A stretch of DNA of 7,714 nt from contig PHDR01000128.1 of NCBI GenBank assembly GCA_002841035.1, positions 1 through 7,714 of the forward strand, read 5' to 3'. Below are positions 1 to 7,360 of the stretch, piece after piece. Both the position numbers and the translations under genes were made by a program. Numbering within the stretch: position 1 is the first letter of the stretch; each line of letters starts with the position of its first letter. Source of the DNA: Bacteroidetes bacterium HGW-Bacteroidetes-12. GTDB lineage: Bacteria; Bacteroidota; Bacteroidia; Flavobacteriales_E; Vicingaceae. The notes beneath the pieces are model-generated. The model saw only the letters and a program-made list of their open reading frames with translations, was not told the origin of the DNA and did not search any database.

Positions 1-108
1 AAAAATAGGCGGGACACCCAAATATCGATTTTGTTATTTATAAATGATTGAAAATAAATAGTTTGAAAAATTATTTTTTTATAGTGCGGAAAACAGGAGA
101 ATTAATCA

Positions 109-2910
109 TTAATTGGCTTTTACAATTTTCAAAACACCTTCTTTTTCAAATGCAGCTATGGTAATGCTAAGGACACCATTATAAAGAGTTTTATAGTTTG
201 TTTGTAATTTATCATTCCAGTAAACTTGATAGCTATATTTTGGGTTCATACATGCTATAACTGAAAACGGACTGTTTTCATCTTCAAATATCTTTAATGT
301 TGCAAAAAATGAACTATGATCTTCGTTAAATTTTTTATCCTGTACCCATATATTAAAACCTGAGGTAAATGAACCTATAACGTAATAAGCATTAAACCAA
401 GACATAACCGGGTTAGACAATCCACTAAATTGGTGCCACCCAGCACCTCTGCCCGTTTCAATCACAAAATGCTCAAAGCAATTGTAGGTGCTCTCGACTT
501 CCCTTTTCCAAACGTCAAGGGCTTTACTGGCTATTTTAAAGGCGAAATCCGACTCGCCCAAGTCAAGCATAGTTTTCCAGAAAAACCATTGATGAGGCAT
601 CCAAACGGTACCATTCCAATAACCGTCTTTAGCATAATAAGGGGCAGATTGGTCTACGGCAGAAAGACCTACATCAGACCATAATTCTCCCTTGGTTTTT
701 AAATGCTTTAACAAAATGTTTTTCTGCTCGGGAGTGCAAATTCCAGAAATCAATGGTGACGCTCCATCCATACCCTTATTAAAATTAATAGTGTCATTGT
801 ATTTTAAGATTTGTATTGGATTTCCTTTTTCATTGTGTTCAACATATCCAAAATAACCTGATTTTTCGTCCCAAGAATAATCTTGCAATGCTTTGCTCAA
901 TTGATGAATATCATTATTGTACACAATAATATCGTCTTTTAGATTGAGATAAGTAGCCGTCATTTTCAAAATTTTGGCGATTCGTATTTGGTGTGCAGTA
1001 TTAATAACAGGAGTCACGCTTTGCTCGAGCTTGTTTTGATGTACGAAACGTTGGGGAGGGTAGTCATCCCAACCGCCAGAATTGTAAAAATAATCCCAAG
1101 TGCGTATCAAACCTGATTGTAGGTTTCTGGTTGTTGACCCAGAAATCCGACCAATCAAAAATTCGTAATATCGTTTTAATTTAGGATAGTAACTTTCTAA
1201 AAATTCTTTTGACTGTGTTTTGTTCCAAAGTTCCTGATATAAATAATGTTGAACTGGCAATGGGGTGCCATGGTGGATAAAAGCTGATTGTTCGTCGGTT
1301 TCATTAAGATATGCATTAAGGTTTTCTATGCCTCGTTGTATATTGAGTTGGCTTAGACCAATACCAATAAATCCAGCATCCCAAGTGTACAAGCAGTCCC
1401 ACCAGCGTCCAGGAGCATGGTGTTTTATGTACTGGCGTTGTGTGTAAACAGGATAAACAATATCAGTAATCGTATTGGCTTCCATACGTTCTTGGCTAAA
1501 TAGGTATTTTTCTCCTGCAGGAACAATTTCCTTGTTTACAAGGTTCTCTCTAGCCTTATTATAAACTAGTTCAAAACTGTCTTTATTTACATTTTTCAAC
1601 CTGTATTCAACGTCTTTCAAACTACCAGAGCAGACTAATCCATAAATATTTAAAGTAGAATTAGGTTTCATGTTTATAGGTCTTAAAAAAGCGTTGGTGT
1701 AATGCCCAATGGAGCCATCATAAAACTTACTTTTTGTATGACCGTTCACTTCTTTTCTAAAGAAATCCCCTAAATTTTTGCAAAACCATTCCCTTATCTC
1801 GAAATCAGGATAATCCCAATAAAGCCCATAATAGTTATCAGTGTTTTTATACTTTAGTATTATAGAGTTTTTTAAGGGACCATTTAATATTTCAGGAATA
1901 TAGTCCCAATTTACAGGTTCTATTTTGACAGAATCTATTTCACCTTTATTTATTATAGTAAAACCATCTAAAATAAGGGGTGCATTTCCTCTTGAAACTA
2001 TGGATAAATGGTGATTACCGGTTTTAAGTTGGTTCAAACCGATTTGTTTTATTGAAAAATTGGCATTGCCATGTAATGTTATCTTTTCATTGCTTATACC
2101 GGAAAGCTGAAGCGTGGTAGAATAATCTTTTTCCATTTTATAGCGAATCATTAACACAGCATCTTCCAACACTTCTGTTACGTTAAATTCATATTCAATC
2201 TGGTCACCAATTTGATTTCCAAATCCGTCTCCTATACCAGAACCGTTCACCAACCCATGATCCCTGATCTCTCCTCTTAATTTTCCGTCATATACCAAAT
2301 GATCGGCAGGGTCAGGTTGGGCAAATTTAATTTTGGCATAATCCAAGGCATCAATCCAATGAGCATTTTTTGGTAACTGTATGGCACTGTATTCTAAAGG
2401 CGTATCGGGATCATATTCCTTAATGGATGGAAAATTAATGGATGCCATCATGTGCAAAACTATACTTTGGGGTAGGCTGGTACTGTTAACACAATTAATG
2501 CGGATCAGTCTGGAGTTTTCATCCCACTCAGAATATGAGATGTCTGTATATACCTTATCTTTCCATTCCAATTCGTGTCTAAATGAAAAATATTCAAGAT
2601 TTGGAGAGGCTTCCCAAGGGTGAAACCCCGATTCGTATAATGTACTGGGCAACTCAACCTTTCTTCTGTAAAAGCCCGGAAAAACACTTAGGTCAAACCG
2701 AATTCCTTTTTTTATATCAGGAATATGTGATACCCCAATATACTTTTTTGTGTAAGGTCCCCAATTGGGTAAATTTAAATCATGGGTGTACTTAAGAGAT
2801 TTGTAATAATCACTGTCAATTTTTTTTTGGGCATACATATCAACAGAAATATTTATCAAAAAAAATAGGGCTATGATTATTTTTTTTTCTTTGGAAATTG
2901 AATTTACCAT
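109..2910 (-). CDS. exported GH63-like alpha-glycosidase with an internal CBM-like module
   Basis: 933 aa with a signal peptide 1-27 (cleavage MYA|Q28). The (alpha/alpha)6 catalytic domain spans about 470-855 and carries GH63 landmarks: WWDCLYTWDAGF (503-514), GGWDDYPPQ (612-620, compare GLDDYPR of eukaryotic glucosidase I, which holds the general acid), GYWNGTVW (763-770, compare YWRGxIW), and FEHF...ETGRGAGWHQFSG (812-830), with E813 as likely general base. GH63 enzymes are inverting; bacterial members act on alpha-glucosides, glucosylglycerate or mannosylglycerate. Before the barrel are a beta-rich N-terminal region (about 30-200) and a segment (about 205-325) with GDQIEYEFNV and a closing LDGFTI, which looks like a CBM6/CBM35-type galactose-binding fold. 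A beta tail (860-933) ends the protein. It is larger than bacterial GH63 enzymes such as YgjK (about 780 aa). Third gene of the operon. The substrate is unknown; an alpha-glucan side chain or an alpha-1,2/1,3-linked glucose is an inference from the neighbours. A more distant clan GH-G or MGH1-like family is the main alternative. Confidence 0.82.
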   Translation of the reverse strand: MVNSISKEKKIIIALFFLINISVDMYAQKKIDSDYYKSLKYTHDLNLPNWGPYTKKYIGVSHIPDIKKGIRFDLSVFPGFYRRKVELPSTLYESGFHPWEASPNLEYFSFRHELEWKDKVYTDISYSEWDENSRLIRINCVNSTSLPQSIVLHMMASINFPSIKEYDPDTPLEYSAIQLPKNAHWIDALDYAKIKFAQPDPADHLVYDGKLRGEIRDHGLVNGSGIGDGFGNQIGDQIEYEFNVTEVLEDAVLMIRYKMEKDYSTTLQLSGISNEKITLHGNANFSIKQIGLNQLKTGNHHLSIVSRGNAPLILDGFTIINKGEIDSVKIEPVNWDYIPEILNGPLKNSIILKYKNTDNYYGLYWDYPDFEIREWFCKNLGDFFRKEVNGHTKSKFYDGSIGHYTNAFLRPINMKPNSTLNIYGLVCSGSLKDVEYRLKNVNKDSFELVYNKARENLVNKEIVPAGEKYLFSQERMEANTITDIVYPVYTQRQYIKHHAPGRWWDCLYTWDAGFIGIGLSQLNIQRGIENLNAYLNETDEQSAFIHHGTPLPVQHYLYQELWNKTQSKEFLESYYPKLKRYYEFLIGRISGSTTRNLQSGLIRTWDYFYNSGGWDDYPPQRFVHQNKLEQSVTPVINTAHQIRIAKILKMTATYLNLKDDIIVYNNDIHQLSKALQDYSWDEKSGYFGYVEHNEKGNPIQILKYNDTINFNKGMDGASPLISGICTPEQKNILLKHLKTKGELWSDVGLSAVDQSAPYYAKDGYWNGTVWMPHQWFFWKTMLDLGESDFAFKIASKALDVWKREVESTYNCFEHFVIETGRGAGWHQFSGLSNPVMSWFNAYYVIGSFTSGFNIWVQDKKFNEDHSSFFATLKIFEDENSPFSVIACMNPKYSYQVYWNDKLQTNYKTLYNGVLSITIAAFEKEGVLKIVKAN

Positions 2911-2939
2911 GCTTAAAAAGAAATTGGGTTTAAAAAAAT

Positions 2940-4493
2940 TTATTTTTTTAACACTAGTGTGCTATATGAAGCCAAATGAAGAGCATTCTTTTTTAGATTG
3001 CTGTCTTTTGTTTCAAAGATGACTATATCATATTCTTTTAAACTTTCCAAAAGGCTTATATTTATTGCTGTTTGAGATAGATTATGAATCACTAATAAAT
3101 TTTCATCTTCAAAGCTTCTCTGAAATGCACAAAGCGCTGACTTACCTAAATCAATAGGAATTAATTCTCCAAAGGTTAATGCCTTGCTATTGTTTCGTAA
3201 TGCAATAAAAGATTTATAATAGTTAACGAGTGAGTTTTTGTCTTTCAGTTGTTTAGCCAAAGGCTCAATAGTACTATCGCTGTTATAAAGTGGCTTAATC
3301 CATGTAGTACGGTTTTTGTCGTTTTTTATATCATCCCACAAAAAAGGTTCACGAATATACTCATCAGGTTCTTTCCCTCTCATGCCAATTTCTTCACCGT
3401 AGTATAAATATGGTGAGCCTGGCAAAGTAAGTAACAAGGCAGCTCCCATCTTTGCTTTGTTTATATTATTATCTACTGAACTCATCATACGGTCTTGATC
3501 ATGATTTGTTAGAAAAGTTGCATCAATAAATTGAGGATTCACTGTCGTGTAGTATTCTTCAATTTTTTTTTGTTTAATTAACAAGGAGTCAGATTGTTCT
3601 TCATTCACGGCTTTTTTAATAGCGGCAGCTATATCAAAATTGAATAATGCGGGAATTCCTTTGAGATAAGGAGCCACCTGATCAGATGGCGCCCATACTT
3701 CACCCACTAGATATATATCTTTTTTTACTTTTTGCATCTCACTTAAAAAATATACCCACCAGGCTTGACTTTCTTTGGCCCTTTCTTCAGGGAAAATATG
3801 TTTGGCTGCATCGAGCCTGAAACCATCTATTCCCATTTTGGTGAGCCAGTAACGTCCTATTTTAAAAATTTCTTCTCTTAATTTTGGGCTGTTATAATTA
3901 AGGTCGGGCATATGTGAACCAAAATAACTGTAATAAAGATAGTCGCTTCCTTCTACTTTATTCCATCGGTTTCGGTTTCTTGAATCTTCGTTTATTATAT
4001 CTACAAAAACTTTTACCTGTGGGTCATCTTTATGTGTCCATACAAAATAATCAAAATAAGGGTTATTTTCGTTTTTTGCCGCATCCACAAACCAGGGATG
4101 TTGATTAGAACAATGGTTCAGGACCATATCAATCACAACTTTGATGTTTCTTTGATGTGCTTCTTTTACAAAATTTTTAAAATCAGCAATTGTTCCATAA
4201 TCTGGATGAATACCATAGTAATCTGTTACATCATATTTATGATAGGAAGGAGAGGGATTCATTGGCATTAACCATACAGCTTCTACACCTAAATTTTTTA
4301 AATAATCTAATTTTGATGTCATTCCTTTGATGTCTCCTTTACCATCTCCATCTGAATCACAAAAGGATTGCACAAATATTTCATATGAAATTCCTGCAGG
4401 CCATTTGCTTACATTTGCATATTGTGCATTAACAATATTTGTTCCAGAAATAAATTCAACTGAAAACAACAAAACAAATAATAAATTCCTCAT
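2940..4493 (-). CDS. exported GH13 alpha-amylase family enzyme (oligo-1,6-glucosidase/neopullulanase intermediate type)
   Basis: 517 aa with a signal peptide 1-23 (cleavage VNA|Q24). All GH13 conserved regions are present: DMVLNH (122-127), GFRLDAAKH with nucleophile D228 (224-232), GEVW with acid/base E265 (264-267), and FLTNHDQD with D332 (327-334). R226, H127 and H331 are also in place, so it should be active. DSDGDGKGD (46-54) is the calcium-binding-type loop seen in the oligo-1,6-glucosidase branch. The fifth region reads MPDLN (195-199), the motif reported for the group between oligo-1,6-glucosidases (QPDLN) and neopullulanases (MPKLN), as in subfamily GH13_36. It is therefore likely to act on maltooligosaccharides, perhaps with some alpha-1,6 activity. 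A small beta domain (about 430-517) ends the protein. The gene starts 27 bp after the GH31 stop and stops 29 bp before the GH63-like gene. An AAAGG 15 nt before the ATG is too distant to be a convincing Shine-Dalgarno. Confidence 0.94.
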   Translation of the reverse strand: MRNLLFVLLFSVEFISGTNIVNAQYANVSKWPAGISYEIFVQSFCDSDGDGKGDIKGMTSKLDYLKNLGVEAVWLMPMNPSPSYHKYDVTDYYGIHPDYGTIADFKNFVKEAHQRNIKVVIDMVLNHCSNQHPWFVDAAKNENNPYFDYFVWTHKDDPQVKVFVDIINEDSRNRNRWNKVEGSDYLYYSYFGSHMPDLNYNSPKLREEIFKIGRYWLTKMGIDGFRLDAAKHIFPEERAKESQAWWVYFLSEMQKVKKDIYLVGEVWAPSDQVAPYLKGIPALFNFDIAAAIKKAVNEEQSDSLLIKQKKIEEYYTTVNPQFIDATFLTNHDQDRMMSSVDNNINKAKMGAALLLTLPGSPYLYYGEEIGMRGKEPDEYIREPFLWDDIKNDKNRTTWIKPLYNSDSTIEPLAKQLKDKNSLVNYYKSFIALRNNSKALTFGELIPIDLGKSALCAFQRSFEDENLLVIHNLSQTAINISLLESLKEYDIVIFETKDSNLKKNALHLASYSTLVLKK

Positions 4494-4520
4494 AAGTGAA
4501 CTATTTAACCTTTGTTAATT

Positions 4521-7013
4521 TTATTCTTTAGTAAAACAATCAGCTAATTGTTTTAGTATAATCGTTTTTGAGATGGGTGTTTTTTTTAAGATAATAGAAA
4601 GTGTTTTTTTATTCCCATCCCATAGCGCAGCTTCTTTATCGATATTGTGATTCTTGGTTTCGGTATTTATTTCTTTACCATTTACTTCAAAACAAACTGG
4701 TTTAGAAAGTCCGTGAAAAATAATTTGGTATGACCGTTTGGGTACTGCATTTTTATAATTACCATTAGCCGCACCAATTTTCAAAGAAAAAGATGACTGT
4801 GTGAAAGAAATTGCAGTTGTTCTTTTTTCATTTTTAGTTCTGAATTTCTCTGTAACCCCATCATCTTCATAAAGTGTAAATTCTCCATCTTTTCCAATAT
4901 AAACATGAATAATTAGCATGGAAGAATCCAGTGTAAAAGTGCTTTGTGCATAGGTGTATTCTGGAATAATTGCACCTTGTTTTACAAATATAGGTGTTTC
5001 GTCAATTTTGGATTGGTATTTAATTACTTGACCACCTGCTACTAAGTTATCCGTCCAATAGTCATACCAATCTTGACCGAAAGGTAACCAGATATCTGCA
5101 GTGCTATCATTTTCAGAACAAATTGGGGCTACTAACAGCTCATTTCCCCACATATATTGCAAATCATATTTCCAAGCTTCGGGTTGGTTTTGATAATCTA
5201 TTACCATACTCCTGGCCATGGGCATACCAGTAGTATACGCGTTATAGGCTTGGGTGTAGATGTAGGGCATCATTTGATATCTCATTTTGCCATATTTAAG
5301 TGCAGCAGCTTGACAGGTTTTATCCCTGTCCAATGGCCATCTTTGGTTTTCTCCGGGGCCATGGGGTCTCCAGATAGGGGTGAGGCTACCAAATCCCATA
5401 GCCCATTGAACATAAAGATTATCATCTGGCCCAGGTTTGCGAAACCCTCCTGCATCATGATTGAAATAAGGAAATCCGCCTAATCCGGAGTTCAACATAG
5501 CTCTAATACTATATTTCATAAATTCACATGTTGAGGGGATATCTCCCGACCAATATGACGCATACCTTTGGGCTCCTGCAGCGGTACTTCTTACCCAAAC
5601 AAAAGGTCTTTTGGATTCTCCAATTCCTACAGGAATATTATTGTTTTCATTATCCCAACCTTCTCCCACAATGCCTTTGGCTATTAAAAAAGGGTAATAG
5701 TTTTCGTTTTCGGCCCAACTTCTTCCATTGGCGCAAATTACAGAATCATTGAGTTCATATAAATCATCGGTTTCATCTATCCAAAGTGCATCGCCTGGGT
5801 AATCTAGTGCTGGATTAAATGATTTGTCCCAGAACATTTTCCATATCCAATTCCGCATATCAGGATTTGTATAATCAGGAGCACTATTGGGATATTTTAC
5901 AACGCCTTCGGTTTGGGGTAAGTTGTATTCTGGTTTCCAACCTTCACAGTCAGCAATGGTGTTTCTATTGAGATCCAAGGTCATGGTTACGTTATTATCT
6001 TTACTCCATTGGTTATATGCTTTCGGATCTGGATAACGGATAGAGTCCCATTCAAACCATGAGCCGGCCCAGGCCCCTGTACCAGCCCGCCATCGGTTAT
6101 CATTTACTATATGGTCAAACGGGAATCCAGCTTTGCGGTGCTCTGTAATTTTATTTGTCCACCAGTCCATGCCATCATTTTCAGGATCTCCTTTATCAGA
6201 AAGTTGTAGCCCAAACATAGAGCGTTGTGGTAATCTTGGGCGACCAGTAAGTTGGGTATAACTATTCAAAATAGTTTTAAATTCTGGGCCATAAATGAAA
6301 AAATAATCCATTTGTCCGTTAAACCCTTTGGTGTCAATGCTGAATCCGTAGGTATTGTTTTCTCCGAAATTGAAACTGTGGTGGAAAGTGCTGTTTAAAA
6401 ACACCCCATACCCTTTATTTGAAAGATAAAAAGGCACTGTAAGCACAGCTTGAGCGCTCCAATCATTACGGCCTTCACCATAATTGGAACTTACCGTTTT
6501 TCCTTTTAAATCAATAGATTCAACCATTCCGTAAGCTTGGTGTCCCAGCCCACAAAAATGTTCAGTCGTGTCTATAGAAAAATCATTGCTTATTTTTTGA
6601 TTGTTCCAAACAATACCTTTATTTTCTTCCAGTAAAGAGGAGAAACCATCTTGTGAAAGTATTTTATATCGCATTGGATTTTTTTCAAGTACAATACTTA
6701 CACCTTTTTTTTTACCAACGGTAATTTCAAAAGCCTCCATTTTATCTTCTATAATGTATGATCCTGATAGCGTATGGTCAACAACAGTTTCGTAACGATC
6801 ATTTGGAAAGAAACCTTCTCCCTTTTTAATCCACTGTACCCTAATGATATTTTCAGAGTAAAATTGAAATCTTAATTTATTACCAGAATCCGACTCAAAT
6901 ATTAATTCATGGTCATTTTGATTATAGGTTTTGAAATTTCCGCTTTGGCTTTTGGCTTGGAAGCAAACCATTATAAATAATATCCAAAGGAATACAGGTT
7001 TTAATACAATCAT
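4521..7013 (-). CDS. exported glycoside hydrolase family 31 enzyme, alpha-glucosidase-like
   Basis: 830 aa, a usual length for exported GH31. A signal peptide covers residues 1-22 with likely cleavage AKS|Q23. The order is: N-terminal beta-sandwich (about 25-250), catalytic (beta/alpha)8 barrel (about 255-590), proximal beta domain with MWGNELLVAP (621-630) and GQDWYDYW (646-653), and a distal C-terminal domain with LYEDDG (714-719). The retaining mechanism residues are visible: nucleophile D413 in ALWIDETD, acid/base D491 in YWSGDIPST, R476 in VRSTAAGAQRYA, and H551 in WRPHG. Odd: the usual W-x-D-M-N-E is WIDETD, and the usual 'IWLDIDYM' segment is IVNDNRWRAGTGAWAGS (302-318), so the substrate pocket should differ from standard alpha-glucosidases. 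Linkage specificity cannot be read from the sequence; transglycosylase or alpha-xylosidase activity is possible. The ATG follows an A/T-rich stretch with no Shine-Dalgarno motif. It is the first gene of the operon. The Cys at 17 does not sit in a lipobox. Confidence 0.92.
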   Translation of the reverse strand: MIVLKPVFLWILFIMVCFQAKSQSGNFKTYNQNDHELIFESDSGNKLRFQFYSENIIRVQWIKKGEGFFPNDRYETVVDHTLSGSYIIEDKMEAFEITVGKKKGVSIVLEKNPMRYKILSQDGFSSLLEENKGIVWNNQKISNDFSIDTTEHFCGLGHQAYGMVESIDLKGKTVSSNYGEGRNDWSAQAVLTVPFYLSNKGYGVFLNSTFHHSFNFGENNTYGFSIDTKGFNGQMDYFFIYGPEFKTILNSYTQLTGRPRLPQRSMFGLQLSDKGDPENDGMDWWTNKITEHRKAGFPFDHIVNDNRWRAGTGAWAGSWFEWDSIRYPDPKAYNQWSKDNNVTMTLDLNRNTIADCEGWKPEYNLPQTEGVVKYPNSAPDYTNPDMRNWIWKMFWDKSFNPALDYPGDALWIDETDDLYELNDSVICANGRSWAENENYYPFLIAKGIVGEGWDNENNNIPVGIGESKRPFVWVRSTAAGAQRYASYWSGDIPSTCEFMKYSIRAMLNSGLGGFPYFNHDAGGFRKPGPDDNLYVQWAMGFGSLTPIWRPHGPGENQRWPLDRDKTCQAAALKYGKMRYQMMPYIYTQAYNAYTTGMPMARSMVIDYQNQPEAWKYDLQYMWGNELLVAPICSENDSTADIWLPFGQDWYDYWTDNLVAGGQVIKYQSKIDETPIFVKQGAIIPEYTYAQSTFTLDSSMLIIHVYIGKDGEFTLYEDDGVTEKFRTKNEKRTTAISFTQSSFSLKIGAANGNYKNAVPKRSYQIIFHGLSKPVCFEVNGKEINTETKNHNIDKEAALWDGNKKTLSIILKKTPISKTIILKQLADCFTKE

Positions 7014-7054
7014 GTTTTTATTTAAATTATTATATCCGTTTAATGTTCATTAGC

Positions 7055-7073
7055 TGTAATACTTGCTATTACA
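7055..7073. repeat. perfect 7-bp inverted repeat TGTAATA-N5-TATTACA
   Basis: Arms 7055-7061 and 7067-7073 are exact complements around a 5-nt spacer, 42 bp upstream of the GH31 start codon. It is the last structured element before the ribosome entry region, so it could affect translation as a hairpin, or serve as an operator. The stop codon (7071-7069) of the 20-codon mini-ORF lies in one arm. Confidence 0.4.
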
Positions 7074-7162
7074 TGTCTTTCAAAAATTCGTTCTCCAAAA
7101 TACTTACGATTAAGTTTATACACAAACTCATTTAGGTATAATTACAAATTTTTCTTCTAGAT

Positions 7163-7183
7163 TTTGTGATAGGTTACCACAAA
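7163..7183 (-). repeat. 8-bp hairpin or operator-like inverted repeat
   Basis: The arms TTTGTGGT (7183-7176, minus strand) and ATCACAAA (7170-7163) pair at all eight positions as RNA, one of them a G-U, with a 5-nt loop. On the plus strand the same position is an A-C mismatch, so the structure favours the minus-strand transcript. The stop codon of a 7-codon mini-ORF (7197-7174) reaches into its loop. Confidence 0.4.
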
Positions 7184-7213
7184 GTTTCTTTTTGCATTTC
7201 TTATAGCGATATG

Positions 7214-7229
7214 CACCTATTTTAGGGTG
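7214..7229 (-). repeat. short hairpin with a bulged C
   Basis: On the minus strand CACC-C-TA (7229-7223) pairs with TAGGTG (7219-7214) around a 3-nt loop (AAA), six pairs with one bulged C. It is one of the few GC-containing structures in the leader. A role is not known. Confidence 0.3.
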
Positions 7230-7242
7230 GACTATATTTAAT

Positions 7243-7257
7243 ATCCTTTTAAAGGAT
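7243..7257. repeat. perfect 15-bp palindrome ATCCTTT-N-AAAGGAT
   Basis: Two perfect 7-bp arms (7243-7249 and 7251-7257) flank a single central base. The one-base centre cannot form a tight RNA loop without opening inner pairs, so a dimeric-protein operator is at least as likely as a hairpin. It lies about 60-75 nt downstream of the inferred transcription start and inside an 8-codon mini-ORF (7264-7238). Confidence 0.4.
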
Positions 7258-7272
7258 TGAACATTTCTTAAC

Positions 7273-7308
7273 GAAACAGCACTAATTATAAATTGTAATT
7301 TCTGTTTC
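7273..7308 (-). repeat. interrupted stem-loop near the inferred mRNA 5' end
   Basis: GAAACAG (7308-7302 on the minus strand) pairs with CTGTTTC (7279-7273). Inside it AATTA (7300-7296) pairs with TAATT (7288-7284) around a 7-nt loop, with a 1/4-nt internal bulge. In the minus-strand transcript it would begin about 10 nt after the start of transcription. Read on the plus strand the hairpin is followed by a T-rich run (7306-7317), so it could also stop antisense transcription; on the minus strand it is not followed by Ts and so is not a terminator for the amylase gene. Confidence 0.4.
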
Positions 7309-7321
7309 TTTTTTTATGATT

Positions 7322-7353
7322 CAAAGCTAAATTTATAATTTTTAATCTCGCAA
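7322..7353 (-). promoter_or_regulatory. Bacteroidota-type sigma promoter of the GH31-GH13-GH63 operon
   Basis: On the minus strand TTG (7353-7351) is followed after 21 nt by TAGCTTTG (7329-7322). This fits the Bacteroidota/Flavobacterium consensus TTG-N17-23-TAnnTTTG with no mismatch at a specified base. It is the only match to TAnnTTTG that I find in the 436-bp gap. The start of transcription would be near 7318, giving a leader of about 305 nt before the GH31 start codon. The position between two same-strand genes, beside a direct repeat, supports a real promoter. Confidence 0.65.
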
Positions 7354-7360
7354 CTTAATT

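Larger units (their letters stand above)
7014..7318 (-). promoter_or_regulatory. long 5' leader of the GH31 operon, rich in inverted repeats
   Basis: About 305 nt separate the inferred transcription start from the GH31 ATG. There is no ORF above 20 codons that resembles a protein, but at least five short inverted repeats are listed separately (7273-7308, 7243-7257, 7214-7229, 7163-7183, 7055-7073), plus a weaker 5-bp pair at 7113-7128. Three mini-ORFs start with ATG: 7264-7238 (8 aa), 7197-7174 (7 aa) and 7131-7069 (20 aa). I do not recognise a known riboswitch core. The last 20 nt before the ATG are A/T-rich without a Shine-Dalgarno motif, which is normal for Bacteroidota. Regulatory function is inference. 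Confidence 0.45.

Noticed and set aside
1..108. Terminator after the GH63-like gene
   Set aside because: Only A/T-rich weak pairings such as AAAAATTATTTTT are seen. A GGG-TGT-CCC element at the left edge is too short and is cut off by the window.
430..684. 84-codon plus-strand ORF, and other plus-strand ORFs such as 5157-5483 (108 codons)
   Set aside because: They lie wholly inside the minus-strand glycoside hydrolase genes, have no recognisable domain or promoter, and are frame shadows.
2820..2888. Two A9 tracts (2820-2828 and 2880-2888) near the start of the GH63-like gene as phase-variation sites
   Set aside because: Similar A-runs coding for Lys-Lys occur in the other genes (for example 3563-3571), so base composition explains them.
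6958..6972. Lipobox in the GH31 signal peptide at Cys17
   Set aside because: The residues before the Cys (I-M-V) do not fit a lipobox, and a normal signal peptidase I site AKS|Q follows.
7163..7183. CRP-like site (TGTGG...TCACA)
   Set aside because: The spacer is 7 instead of 6 nt, one half-site deviates, and it lies well downstream of the putative promoter, so a classical CRP call is not supported.
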